Assembly: GCA_963749875.1 (NCBI GenBank)
Contig: CAVVOX010000004.1
Span: 558,001 to 622,000, forward strand
DNA: 64,000 nucleotides
Direction: 5' to 3'
From: JAHQVI01 sp963749875
GTDB taxonomy: Bacteria > Pseudomonadota > Alphaproteobacteria > Rhizobiales > Rhodomicrobiaceae
Part shown: piece by piece, positions 17,485 to 26,065 of the stretch
Numbering within the stretch: the first letter of the stretch is position 1
Layout of the letters: the number at the start of each line of letters is the position of its first letter
Notes under the pieces: generated by a model
Told to the model about the DNA's origin: nothing
What the model saw: the letters and a program-made list of their open reading frames with translations, nothing else
Database searches by the model: none
Position numbers and translations under genes: made by a program

Positions 17485-18672
17485 ATGCTGAACATCGTAG
17501 AACCGGGATTGCTCGACGACGGCATCGCCGTCGCGATGTCTCGTAAAAGCAGCGCTGCAGAAGCGGTCGCCGAAATTCGCGGAGCCATGCCGACGGACGA
17601 ACTGGCCTTGCTGATCGTCTATTTCGGCGGATGCTATGATGCGGGTGCGCTCGCCAAGGCCATGGCCGCCGCATTTCCTGGAGTGGAAATCGTCGGATGC
17701 AGCACTGCCGGCGAGCTGACGCCGGAAGGCATCTGCGACGATACGGTCGTCGTGGCGGGATTTGGCCGCGACGAGTTCACCGCCGTAACACGAAGTATAA
17801 CCGGCTTGTCGAAACTCAGTATGCGCGATACACACCAGTTCGCCGCCGATGCCGTGCGCGAACACAGGGAACGGGCCGGCCCTCACCTGCGCCGGAGCGA
17901 TATCTGCGATGAGTCGTCCACGAACCACACATTCGCTCTCCTGCTGACCGATGGCATGTGCCACCCGGAGGAGAAACTCGTCTGCGCCCTTTCAGGGAGC
18001 CTGCACAACATCCCTTTGATCGGCGGGTCGGCAGGCGACGGTCTGCGCTTCAGGAACACCCATGTCATCCACGGCGGCAGGGCTCATTCCGATGCCGCGG
18101 TCTTCGCCCTGATCAGCTGCCGCTTCCCGATGATGACGTTCTCGTCGAGTCATTTTTCGCCGACGCCGGTCAAGCTGGTCGTCACCAGCGCCGATGTCGA
18201 CCGGAGAATTGTCAAGGAGCTGAACGGTGCGCCCGCGGCGCAGGAATATGCGGCCGCCATAGGACTCGACCAGGAATCGCTCTCGCCCCGATGTTTCGCG
18301 GCCCATCCGGTGGCCGTGCGCGTCGGCGGCGGTTATTACGTCCGCTCGATCAAGGAGGTGAACGACGACGGTAGTCTGAGCTTCCTGTGCGCCGTCGATG
18401 AAGGCATCGTCCTGTCCCTTGCGGAAGCGAACGATATCGTCGGGACCACGCAGAAGACCTTTGACAAGGTCCGGAGCGCGATCGGCGTGCCGCGCCTCGT
18501 GCTTGCCTTCGAATGCGTGCTGCGCCGTGTCGAAGCGGAACTGCAGCAAGCCGAGCGGAAACTTTCTGATATTTACAAGAGCAACAATGTTGTGGGATTT
18601 CATACCTATGGCGAGCAGTTCAAGACGCTCCACCTCAATCAGACGCTTTCCGGCATAGCCATAGGTCGATGA
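17485..18672 (+). CDS. FIST-domain sensor protein (NosP-like)
   Basis: A cytosolic sensor of 395 residues with FIST N and C domains. I start at MLNIVEPGLLDDG (17485), after an AGTGGGGA sequence; the frame is open upstream from 17371 but is basic and unlike the family. Typical parts are GCSTAGELTPEG, LLTDGMCHPEE, IPLIGGSAGDGLRF and the C-terminal NNVVGFHTYGEQF. In Pseudomonas the FIST protein NosP, encoded next to the hybrid kinase NahK, binds haem and senses nitric oxide. Here the stop overlaps the kinase ATG, so the two form a sensor-kinase pair. The ligand in this organism is unknown. Confidence 0.85.
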   Translation: MLNIVEPGLLDDGIAVAMSRKSSAAEAVAEIRGAMPTDELALLIVYFGGCYDAGALAKAMAAAFPGVEIVGCSTAGELTPEGICDDTVVVAGFGRDEFTAVTRSITGLSKLSMRDTHQFAADAVREHRERAGPHLRRSDICDESSTNHTFALLLTDGMCHPEEKLVCALSGSLHNIPLIGGSAGDGLRFRNTHVIHGGRAHSDAAVFALISCRFPMMTFSSSHFSPTPVKLVVTSADVDRRIVKELNGAPAAQEYAAAIGLDQESLSPRCFAAHPVAVRVGGGYYVRSIKEVNDDGSLSFLCAVDEGIVLSLAEANDIVGTTQKTFDKVRSAIGVPRLVLAFECVLRRVEAELQQAERKLSDIYKSNNVVGFHTYGEQFKTLHLNQTLSGIAIGR

Positions 18673-20129
18673 AGAACGAAATCCGACATTATCAGCTCTG
18701 GGATGTTGACGAGCAGGGAGGGTCTCCGGAGATATTTCTGAGCCTTTCTGCCGGAGATAAGGCTTCCCTCTCGCGCGAACGCCGCCTGGAAGAACGTATT
18801 GCCCGACAGGAAAAGATCATCGCTGCCCTCATCCAGCGCGTCGAACACAGCATGGATCATCACGCCAATGCCTATTCGCTCTTCCAGGCGGCGATCGTGC
18901 TGGACGAGGAGGTCCGCGCCCGCACGGCGGAGCTGCATGCCGCCCTTCAGGATCTCGGGCAAATCAATGCGGAATTGCAGGACGCCAAGGAGACGGCGGA
19001 GACCCTCAATTTGACGAAGACGCGGCTGCTTGCGGCCGCCGGCCATGATCTTCTCCAGCCGCTCAATGCCGCGAGATTGAGCCTTTCGGCACTGAAGGAA
19101 GAGCGGCTCCCGGACGAAGCGGCGGCGCTGGCTGCGCAGATCGAGCGATCGCTGACGTCCGTCGAGCAACTGATGCGCGCGCTGATGGACATCTCGAAGT
19201 TGGACGCCGGGGTGACGCAGCCGGAGCGTTGCAGCTTTCCGATCGAGCCCATTTTGCAGGGCCTCTTCTGGGATTTCGCCCACGCCGCCAAGCAGCACGA
19301 TTTGCGGCTGCGCATATTGGGATCGTCGGCCGTCGTGTTTAGCGATCCGGTCTTTTTGCGGCGGATCGTCCAGAACCTCATGTCGAACGCCATCCGCTAT
19401 ACGCGCTCGGGCGGGGTCGTGGTGATGTGCCGCCGGTTGGATGAGGAGCTTGCGATATCCATCCACGATACCGGCATCGGCATCGCGGCCGAGGAGCAGA
19501 GCAAGATTTTTCACGAATTCCACCGCGGCACCGGACCGGACGCCTATGCTCCGGAAGGCCTGGGTCTGGGCCTGGCGATCGCCAAGCGCATGGCCGAGGC
19601 GCTCGGCCATAAGCTGTGCTTCCGGTCCGAGCTCGGCCGGGGCACCGTCTTTTCCGTCACCCTTCCCCTCAGCGACGCCCCGCCCGTGCCCGGCTCACCT
19701 GTTCTTGACCGTCAGCAATTCATGCTGGCGCAGGAAGGCGCCTTCGTCGTCATCGTCGAGAATGACGAGCGAAGCCGGCTTGCCATGGAAAATCTGCTCC
19801 GCCGCTGGTCCTGCCAGGTCGTATCGGCAGAGGGCACCCAGGAGGTGCTTACCGCGCTCGGCGAAATTGAGCGGACGCCCGACCTCATGATCGCCGATTT
19901 TCATTTGGCGCCGGCCAGCAACGGGGTGGACGCGATCAATGCGGTGGCCCGCAATTTCTCGCAAGACATTCCAGGTCTGATCGTAACTGCCGACCACAGT
20001 CCGGACGTCGCCCGCCGCGTGTCAGAAGCCGGTTTCGCATTTCTGACCAAGCCCGTCGAACCCGCCGAGCTGAGAGCGCTGATGACGCACCTGCTCACTC
20101 CCCCGGCGGCTGATCGGCAGAATCGGTGA
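18669..20129 (+). CDS. hybrid sensor histidine kinase (NahK-like)
   Basis: A 486-residue soluble kinase with no membrane segment. After an N-terminal coiled coil (about 33-115) comes the phosphoacceptor box AAAGHDLLQPLNAARL with His 126, then the N, G1 and G2 boxes (QNLMSNAIRYTRSG, HDTGIGI, GLGLGLAIAKRMAE) and a receiver domain with phosphorylatable Asp 410 (MIADFHL) and Lys 461 (LTKP). It takes input from the overlapping FIST protein. Its 3' end overlaps the convergent response regulator gene by 35 bases, which argues for linked evolution and possibly for antisense control. Confidence 0.9.
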   Translation: MKNEIRHYQLWDVDEQGGSPEIFLSLSAGDKASLSRERRLEERIARQEKIIAALIQRVEHSMDHHANAYSLFQAAIVLDEEVRARTAELHAALQDLGQINAELQDAKETAETLNLTKTRLLAAAGHDLLQPLNAARLSLSALKEERLPDEAAALAAQIERSLTSVEQLMRALMDISKLDAGVTQPERCSFPIEPILQGLFWDFAHAAKQHDLRLRILGSSAVVFSDPVFLRRIVQNLMSNAIRYTRSGGVVVMCRRLDEELAISIHDTGIGIAAEEQSKIFHEFHRGTGPDAYAPEGLGLGLAIAKRMAEALGHKLCFRSELGRGTVFSVTLPLSDAPPVPGSPVLDRQQFMLAQEGAFVVIVENDERSRLAMENLLRRWSCQVVSAEGTQEVLTALGEIERTPDLMIADFHLAPASNGVDAINAVARNFSQDIPGLIVTADHSPDVARRVSEAGFAFLTKPVEPAELRALMTHLLTPPAADRQNR

Positions 20130-20787
20130 CGTCGAGCTTCTCGGTAATCGAATCGAAATCGATCTTTGTGAGCTTCAGCACCGCCTGCGTGCGGCTGATC
20201 ACGTTGAGCTTGCGCAGGATCTCCGAGACATGCGATTTGATCGTCGTCTCGCTGAGGCCGATCTCATAGGCGATCTGCTTGTTGAGCTTGCCTTCCCGCA
20301 TCATCTTCAGGACGACGAGCTGCTGCCGCGTCAGGCTCATGAGCTGCCGGGCCAGCGCCATTTTCTCCTGCTCTTCCGGCGAGAGCATGACGCGGTCCAT
20401 ATTGGCGGGTGCGAACACATTGCCGTCGAGAATGTCCGACAGCGCCGCCGCGATCTGCTCCTTGCTATAGGATTTCGGGATGAAGCCGGCCGCGCCGTAA
20501 TTCAGCGCCTCGCGGACGAAGCGGGGGTCTTCCTGTCCCGAAATCACCGCGACCGGCAGGGTCGGGTAAAGCGTCCTCAGGGTCAGCAACCCCTCGAAGC
20601 CGCGCATATCGGGCATGTAGAGATCGAGCAGAACGAGATGAATCCGGCCGATCGCCCGTATGGCCTTCAGCGCCTCGGGAAAGTTCGGCGCCTCGTAGAT
20701 TTCCGTCTTTGGCAGAATCCGCATGATCGCGCTCTGAAGCGCTTCGCGAAACAGCGGATGATCGTCGATGATGAGGATGCGCCTCAT
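20095..20787 (-). CDS. LuxR/NarL-family response regulator (MxaB-like)
   Basis: A 230-residue regulator: receiver domain with the acidic pair at 8-9, phosphorylation site Asp 55 (LLDLYMPDMRG) and Lys in IPKSYSKEQ, followed by a LuxR-type helix-turn-helix (SLTRQQLVVLKMMREGKLNKQIA, then LSETTIKSHVSEILRKL). It resembles MxaB, which controls methanol oxidation genes in Methylobacterium, and the ErcS/EraR-type regulators near PQQ genes in Pseudomonas. The neighbouring kinase is the likely partner, and xoxF and pqqA promoters are plausible targets; both are inferences. Confidence 0.87.
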   Translation of the reverse strand: MRRILIIDDHPLFREALQSAIMRILPKTEIYEAPNFPEALKAIRAIGRIHLVLLDLYMPDMRGFEGLLTLRTLYPTLPVAVISGQEDPRFVREALNYGAAGFIPKSYSKEQIAAALSDILDGNVFAPANMDRVMLSPEEQEKMALARQLMSLTRQQLVVLKMMREGKLNKQIAYEIGLSETTIKSHVSEILRKLNVISRTQAVLKLTKIDFDSITEKLDVTDSADQPPGE

Positions 20788-21122
20788 GTCTTAGCCCGTC
20801 TCTTAATCCATTTTTTCCAGCGTGACCGTTCGCGACAGCATCTCGCCTGTGCGGATAGCGCCTCGCCGGGGAGACGGACGAACCGTAGCTCCAGACCACA
20901 AAATTCGATTGATGAAATCATAGAGGACCGTTTGGCTATTTCTGATGCTCCAAAAGTATCAATTTCGGAAACAGGTGGTTGAATATGGGCATCTCCTGCA
21001 AGTGCCGCACGGCATGTCATTTTCCCACCAAGGAAGGAACCCGCGGCTCTATTTTGTTCCGCGGCGGACTGATATTATTACAGCTGGAATTGATACCTAA
21101 GTGGCTCAAAGGGAGGAGCATG

Positions 21123-21215
21123 ATGAAAAAGAAATGGCAACGGCCTGTTATCGACGAGCGTGAGACGGGCCTTGAGGTGACAAGTTACATGCCAGCCGAG
21201 CTGGATCGCAAGTAG
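21123..21215 (+). CDS. pqqA: PqqA, PQQ precursor peptide
   Basis: The 30-residue ribosomal peptide from which PQQ is made. The Glu and Tyr that are cross-linked by PqqE are seen as E-V-T-S-Y (Glu 18, Tyr 22), in the context ETGLEVTSYMPAELDRK. GGGAGGAG (21111-21118) is the ribosome site; a second ATG three bases upstream would add one Met. The gene is too short for most gene callers. A stem-loop follows it, as expected where pqqA is made in excess of the enzymes. Confidence 0.93.
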   Translation: MKKKWQRPVIDERETGLEVTSYMPAELDRK

Positions 21216-21239
21216 CATATTTTCACTTCCTCCCCATGC

Positions 21240-21270
21240 GGCAGCAGCTGTTCTATGAATGGCTGCTGCC
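21240..21270 (+). terminator. stem-loop after pqqA, likely attenuator
   Basis: GGCAGCAGC and GCTGCTGCC form a perfect 9-bp stem with a 13-base loop, followed by CATTTTTG. The short T run suggests partial termination, leaving pqqC weakly expressed relative to pqqA. Confidence 0.65.
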
Positions 21271-21288
21271 CATTTTTGAAAGCCCCGC

Positions 21289-21332
21289 CTAGATCAACTT
21301 AACCGCGTCCATCTGGACGTGCGTTGCGCTAG
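21289..21332 (+). repeat. repeat module B, copy 3 (internally deleted)
   Basis: Only 44 bases remain: CTAGATCAACTT joined directly to AACCGCGTCC-ATCT-GGACGTGCG and GTTGCGCTAG. Both CTAG borders and the last hairpin survive; the first hairpin is gone. It lies between pqqA and pqqC. Confidence 0.65.
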
Positions 21333-21498
21333 CGCAGGCGAACGACCGGTCTTCTTGCCTTTGATTGGCGAAAATGGGAGATTTGTCGGCAAACAGCGTT
21401 GCGCTTGGCCTTCGAGCCGGCCAAACTGAGCCGTTCAATAAAAGGCACTGGAGACGAAGCGGACGGGAAGCCCCCTGTGCCGAGTGGGAGGCGTATAG

Positions 21499-22236
21499 AT
21501 GACCGATCTTCTCAGTCCGGAGGAACTCGAAGCCGAATTACGGGCCATCGGCGCGGAACGCTATCACGATAAGCATCCGTTCCATGGCCTGCTTCACTCC
21601 GGGAAGTTGAACAAAGGCCAGGTTCAGGCCTGGGCGCTCAACCGCTACTGTTATCAGACCGCCGTGCCGCGCAAGGATGCGGCGCTTATGAGCCGAACCT
21701 ACGACCGCGAACTGCGCCGCGCATGGATCAGCCGCATTCACGATCACGATGGCAGCGGCGAGGACGAGGGCGGCATCGAACGCTGGCTCAGACTGACCGA
21801 CGGGCTCGGGCTCGACCACGATTATGTTATGTCGATGCAAGGCGCGCTGCCGGCAACCCGCTTCGCCACTGAGGCCTATGTCCGGTTCGTGACCGAGAAG
21901 AGCCTTCTGGAGGCCGTCGCGTCTTCGCTGACGGAGCTGTTCGCGCCGTCAATTCATCGCAATCGTATTACGGGGATGCTTGAGAATTACGATTTCATCA
22001 GCGATGGCGTCATGGCCTATTTCCGCCGGCGTCTGGATCAGGCGCCCAGGGATGTTGCCTTCGCGCTGACCTATGTGAAAGATCATGCGCGCACGCCCGA
22101 CGCGCAAATGGCGGTGATGGACGCGCTGCGCTTCAAATGCAATGTCCTGTGGACGCAGCTCGATGCGCTCTATTTCGCCTATGTCTCCCCGGCGATGGTC
22201 CCTCCGGGCGCTTTCGTCCCGGCGTCAACGGAATAG
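21499..22236 (+). CDS. pqqC: PqqC, pyrroloquinoline-quinone synthase
   Basis: PqqC catalyses the final ring closure and oxidation that gives PQQ, without a metal. The 245 residues match the family: HDKHPFHGLLHSGKLNKGQVQAWALNRYCYQ, PRKDAALMSR, RRAWISRIHDHDG, then ATEAYVRFV and LTYVKDHARTPD. The His, Arg, Tyr and Gln residues of the active site are present in those blocks. pqqB is missing between pqqA and pqqC, where it normally lies, and pqqD and pqqE are not in this window, so they must be elsewhere if PQQ is made. Confidence 0.94.
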   Translation: MTDLLSPEELEAELRAIGAERYHDKHPFHGLLHSGKLNKGQVQAWALNRYCYQTAVPRKDAALMSRTYDRELRRAWISRIHDHDGSGEDEGGIERWLRLTDGLGLDHDYVMSMQGALPATRFATEAYVRFVTEKSLLEAVASSLTELFAPSIHRNRITGMLENYDFISDGVMAYFRRRLDQAPRDVAFALTYVKDHARTPDAQMAVMDALRFKCNVLWTQLDALYFAYVSPAMVPPGAFVPASTE

Positions 22237-22299
22237 CGTGATGGACAGAGATAGTGCGTCCTTGGTACTCAGCCGTGTACAAGGGCGCAGAGGTAAGCG

Positions 22300-23487
22300 A
22301 TGCAGGTGCGAGAGACGGTTAACTTCTATGCGGGCCTCGTTCTCATTGCGCTGACCTGCGCATTTCCCCAACTTGCCCACGCCGCGATCGACATCGAGAT
22401 CTTCTATGTCGAGCGGCAGGTGCCCCAGCCGCCGACGCTTTCGAACCTCGTTGCACCGCCGAAAGATGAAGGCGCGGCCGGCGCACGCCTTGCGATCGAG
22501 GACAACGCCACCACGGGCAAGTTCCTGCGACACAAATACAGCTTGCGCGAACTTATCGTTCCGCCCAAGGCCGATTTCATCTCCGCCGTCAAAAAGGCGC
22601 TTGTGGAACGGCCGGCATCCTATGTCGTTGCGAATGCCCCCGCTGACGATCTTCTCGCCCTCGCCGACCTGCCGGAGTTGAAAACCGCGCTCATCTTCAA
22701 TGCCAGCGCGACCGATACCCGTCTGCGCGAGGCGGACTGCCGGGCTAATGTCCTCCATACGGTGCCGAGTCGGGCGATGCTCGCCGATGCACTGATGCAA
22801 TTCCTCGTCAAGAAGCGCTGGACGGATCTGTTCCTGGTCGTGGGGCCGAATCCGCCCGACAAGCTCTTCGCGGAAGCCATTCGGAATGCGATCAAGAAAT
22901 TCCGCCTGAAGCTCGTTGCGGAAAAGCCCTGGCCGTTTGCCGCCGATATGCGCCGTACTGCGCAGTCCGAGGTTCCTGTCTTCACGCAGGACGTCGATTA
23001 TGACGTCCTCATCGTCGCCGATGAAACCCATGATTTCGGGCAGTATCTGCTCTATCAGACCTGGCTGCCGCGTCCGGTGGCAGGCACGCAAGGACTGAAA
23101 CCCACCGCGTGGGATCCCGTCATCGAGCAATGGGGCGCCGCCCAGTTGCAGAGCCGCTTCGAAAAGGTTGCCGGGCGTCCGATGCGCTCGAAGGATTTCA
23201 CAGTCTGGAGCGCGGTGCGCATCGTTGGCGAGACGGTGACACGGGTCAACAGCGGCGACTTCGGCAAGATCACCACGTTCATACGCAGCCCGGAGGCGCG
23301 TTTCGCCCAGTATAAGAAGGTCGGGCTGAATTTCCGCCCCTGGAATGGCCAGCTCCGCCAGCCGATCCCTCTGGTTCATCCCGGAGCGGTGGTCGCGCTG
23401 CCTCCGTTGCCGGGCTTCCTGCATCAGGGCTCGGAACTCGATACGCTGGGCATCGATGCGCCGGAAAGCAAATGCGAGCTGAAATGA
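22300..23487 (+). CDS. PQQ-associated ABC transporter substrate-binding protein
   Basis: A 395-residue periplasmic protein with signal peptide (FYAGLVLIALTCAFPQLAHA) and a mature start IDIEIFYVERQ. It belongs to the type found in PQQ-dependent alcohol dehydrogenase systems (TIGR03863), distantly like branched-chain amino acid binding proteins. It lies just downstream of pqqC and upstream of the matching ATPase and permease. The ligand is unknown; in Pseudomonas the related genes belong to the phenylethanol (ped) region. Confidence 0.85.
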   Translation: MQVRETVNFYAGLVLIALTCAFPQLAHAAIDIEIFYVERQVPQPPTLSNLVAPPKDEGAAGARLAIEDNATTGKFLRHKYSLRELIVPPKADFISAVKKALVERPASYVVANAPADDLLALADLPELKTALIFNASATDTRLREADCRANVLHTVPSRAMLADALMQFLVKKRWTDLFLVVGPNPPDKLFAEAIRNAIKKFRLKLVAEKPWPFAADMRRTAQSEVPVFTQDVDYDVLIVADETHDFGQYLLYQTWLPRPVAGTQGLKPTAWDPVIEQWGAAQLQSRFEKVAGRPMRSKDFTVWSAVRIVGETVTRVNSGDFGKITTFIRSPEARFAQYKKVGLNFRPWNGQLRQPIPLVHPGAVVALPPLPGFLHQGSELDTLGIDAPESKCELK

Positions 23488-23524
23488 GCCTGCGCAGGGA
23501 AACCGCCAAAGGGGAGCGCCTGTG

Positions 23525-24304
23525 ATGCTCCAATCGACGAACGGCGAGCGAAATGGCGGCCCCATACTGGCGGTGCACGACGTCTCCTACCGCTATGGCG
23601 CGCGCCGGGCGCTCGATCATGTCAGCTTCGAGCTCATGCCGGGGCGGTTCACCGCTCTGCTCGGCCCGAATGGTGCGGGCAAGACGACGCTTTTCTCCCT
23701 GATCACTCGGCTGTTCGACACGCGGGAGGGGCGCATCGAGATCGCGGGCCTCGACCTCAAGGCCAATGGCAGCCGCGCCTTATCGCCGCTCGGCGTCGTA
23801 TTCCAGCAGCCGACGCTCGATCTCGATCTGACGGTGAGGCAGAATCTCGCCTATTTCGCCGCCCTGCGCGGCCTGTCGCCCACGGAAGGACGTGAGCGGA
23901 TGATGCGTGCGCTGGACGCTTTGGCGATGAGCGAGCGCATCGATGAGCGGGTGCGCGCTCTGAATGGCGGGCACCGGCGCCGCGTGGAAATTGCGCGTGC
24001 CCTGCTGCACGAGCCGCGCGTTCTTCTGCTGGACGAGCCGACCGTCGGGCTGGACGTGTCCGCGCGGGCGTCGATCGTGGCGCACGCCCACCGTCTTGCA
24101 GCGGAGGAGGACGTCGCCCTGTTCTGGGCGACCCATCTGATCGACGAGATCGCGCCGGAGGACGATCTCATTGTGCTCGATCGAGGCTGCATCCGCGCCC
24201 AGGGACGCGCGGCCGAGGTGATGCGTTCTCATGGCGCGGCCAATATTGGCGAGGTCTTTGCGCTGCTGACTGAGGGCAGCGCCGAATGCGAGTTAAATCT
24301 GTGA
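23525..24304 (+). CDS. PQQ-associated ABC transporter ATP-binding protein
   Basis: ATPase of about 259 residues with Walker A (GPNGAGKTT), Q-loop (VVFQQPTLDLDLTV), a replaced signature (LNGGHRRR rather than LSGGQ) and Walker B (VLLLDEPTVGLD), of the drug/lipid exporter-like class that pairs with ABC-2 permeases (TIGR03864 type). GGGGAG precedes ATG 23525. It overlaps the permease gene by 19 bases. Together with the beta-propeller and binding protein it makes the standard PQQ-linked ABC set. Confidence 0.88.
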   Translation: MLQSTNGERNGGPILAVHDVSYRYGARRALDHVSFELMPGRFTALLGPNGAGKTTLFSLITRLFDTREGRIEIAGLDLKANGSRALSPLGVVFQQPTLDLDLTVRQNLAYFAALRGLSPTEGRERMMRALDALAMSERIDERVRALNGGHRRRVEIARALLHEPRVLLLDEPTVGLDVSARASIVAHAHRLAAEEDVALFWATHLIDEIAPEDDLIVLDRGCIRAQGRAAEVMRSHGAANIGEVFALLTEGSAECELNL

Positions 24305-25134
24305 GTCTGACCACAGACCTTCATCGCCCGGGAAGCCGGGGCCATTACGCCAGAGCCTTTCGCGGCATTGTCTGGCGCGAGCTTTTGCGCTTCTTTCAGC
24401 AGCGCGAGCGATTTTTCGCGGCGCTGGTCCGCCCGCTCGTCTGGCTGTTCATCTTTGCCGCCGGTTTCCGCGCGGCGCTCGGCCTGTCGATCATCCCGCC
24501 TTACGAGACCTACATCACCTATGACGTCTACATCGTGCCGGGGCTGGCCGCGATGATCCAGCTCTTCAACGGCATGCAGAGCTCCCTGTCGATGGTCTAT
24601 GACCGGGAAATGGGGTCGATGCGCGTGTTGCTGACGACGCCGCTGCCGCGCGCCTTCCTGCTCGTTTCGCGGCTCTTCGCGGGCGTGGCGGTCTCGCTGG
24701 TTCAGGTCTACGCTTTTCTTGTGATCGCTTATGCGTTCGGCATCGAACTGCCGCCAATGGGCTATCTGACCGTGCTGCCGGCGCTGATCGTGACCGGCAT
24801 GATGCTCGGCGCACTGGGCATGCTGCTGGCTTCGACGATCCGCCAGCTCGAGAATTTCGCCGGCGTCATGAATTTCGTCATCTTCCCGATGTTCTTCGCG
24901 TCCTCCGCGCTCTATCCGCTCTGGAAGATCCGGGAGAATAGCCCCACGCTTTATCACGTCTGCCAGTGGAATCCGTTCACTTATGCGGTCGAACTGATCC
25001 GTTTCGCGCTGTATGGGGAGGTCAACCTGTTCGCGCTCGCAGCCGTCGCCGGCCTGCTCACCGTATTCCTCGGCGCGGCAGTCTGGGCGTTCGATCCGGC
25101 CTGGGGCATCCGTTGGCGCAAGCCGCAAGCCTGA
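24286..25134 (+). CDS. PQQ-associated ABC transporter permease (ABC-2 type)
   Basis: A 282-residue membrane protein with six predicted helices and the ABC-2 features FRGIVWRELLRFFQQRERFFAALVRP (amphipathic start), YDREMGSMRVLLTTPLPR and MFFASSALYPLWKI. TIGR03861/PedC-like. ABC-2 permeases are usually exporters, yet this system carries a periplasmic binding protein; the direction of transport has not been settled to my knowledge. Confidence 0.87.
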   Translation: MRVKSVSLTTDLHRPGSRGHYARAFRGIVWRELLRFFQQRERFFAALVRPLVWLFIFAAGFRAALGLSIIPPYETYITYDVYIVPGLAAMIQLFNGMQSSLSMVYDREMGSMRVLLTTPLPRAFLLVSRLFAGVAVSLVQVYAFLVIAYAFGIELPPMGYLTVLPALIVTGMMLGALGMLLASTIRQLENFAGVMNFVIFPMFFASSALYPLWKIRENSPTLYHVCQWNPFTYAVELIRFALYGEVNLFALAAVAGLLTVFLGAAVWAFDPAWGIRWRKPQA

Positions 25135-25219
25135 ACCCCTCGAAGAAAGGTCCACTCAGAAAATCGTTGCCGGATGGGCGGGCGACGAGCGCCTCACCGC
25201 CCCGCATCCCATAGGTCAG

Positions 25220-25325
25220 CCAGCGCAACGCGCGTCCACATAGACGCGGACGGTTGCGCTAACTTATTGATATAGATCAACTTGACCTCGTCCAAGTGAT
25301 TCCACTTGAACGGGGGTTGATCTAG
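25220..25325 (-). repeat. repeat module B, copy 4 (inverted)
   Basis: A 106-base copy in reverse orientation, from GCGCAACGCGCGTCC to GGGGGTTGATCTAG. Its outermost CTAG overlaps the stop codon of the gfa gene (TAG on the minus strand at 25322-25324). It sits between two convergent transcription units. Confidence 0.8.
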
Positions 25326-25897
25326 GCAGGCAGAGCGCCCGAAGCTTTCGCACAGTGGGTTGCAATCGCATCCATCAACGGCGGCGACAGGCAGTCATAA
25401 GGCTCAAGCCCGAGGCTCTTCAGCTGGGATCTGACCTCGCCCATCTTGGCGGGATCGAAGCCGGCTTCGATGATGGAAGAGACGAAAGCGGCGAACTCAG
25501 GCGCCGACCAGCCGTCCTCGCCCGACAGCTCGGTATGCACGAAATCCAGTCCATAGAACGGGTGAGCCTGATTTTCGATGCGCCCGTACATATGGACGCC
25601 GCATTCACGGCACCGATGACGCTGGATCGCCGCACTCGGATCGACGATCTCGAGCTTGTCGGCATTCGCCGTCACCATGAGGTTCTCGCGCGGCACGACG
25701 GCAACCATCGAAAAGGTGGCGCCCTGAGGCTTCCAGCACTTGGTGCACCCACAGACGTGATTATGCGCGGTGTTCCCTCTGATGCTGACGGTTACCGGAT
25801 TGGTAGCGCATTTGCACTTGAGAGTTCCGCCTGGGAAGTCCGCCCGCCCTGGTTTGACGCCATTATCGACGGATGGATGGATCGAGAAGTCGCTCAT
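25322..25897 (-). CDS. gfa: S-(hydroxymethyl)glutathione synthase (Gfa)
   Basis: Gfa speeds the condensation of formaldehyde with glutathione, giving the substrate of the dehydrogenase at 3.0-4.1 kb. From MSDFSIHPSVDNG (25897, AGGAGG upstream) the protein has 191 residues, the usual length. The zinc Cys residues appear as CKCATN, CGCTKCW and CRECGVH. It completes the set Gfa, formaldehyde dehydrogenase, formylglutathione hydrolase in this window. The stop codon lies in the border of repeat module B. Some authors question the catalytic role of Gfa and see it as a glutathione carrier. Confidence 0.92.
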   Translation of the reverse strand: MSDFSIHPSVDNGVKPGRADFPGGTLKCKCATNPVTVSIRGNTAHNHVCGCTKCWKPQGATFSMVAVVPRENLMVTANADKLEIVDPSAAIQRHRCRECGVHMYGRIENQAHPFYGLDFVHTELSGEDGWSAPEFAAFVSSIIEAGFDPAKMGEVRSQLKSLGLEPYDCLSPPLMDAIATHCAKASGALPA

Positions 25898-26065
25898 CTT
25901 GGTTGTCCTCCCTATCTGCGCGTTCATCTTGTCTCCGCAAACTCTGAAATCCTGCGCGATCGGAGGAAGCCTGACAATCACACGAAGGTACTCAAAATCT
26001 CCCAAAACGGACATTCGGACGCCCATTTCGGCTCGCCGTCCGCAGCGCCGGGTTGTCCCCCCGTC

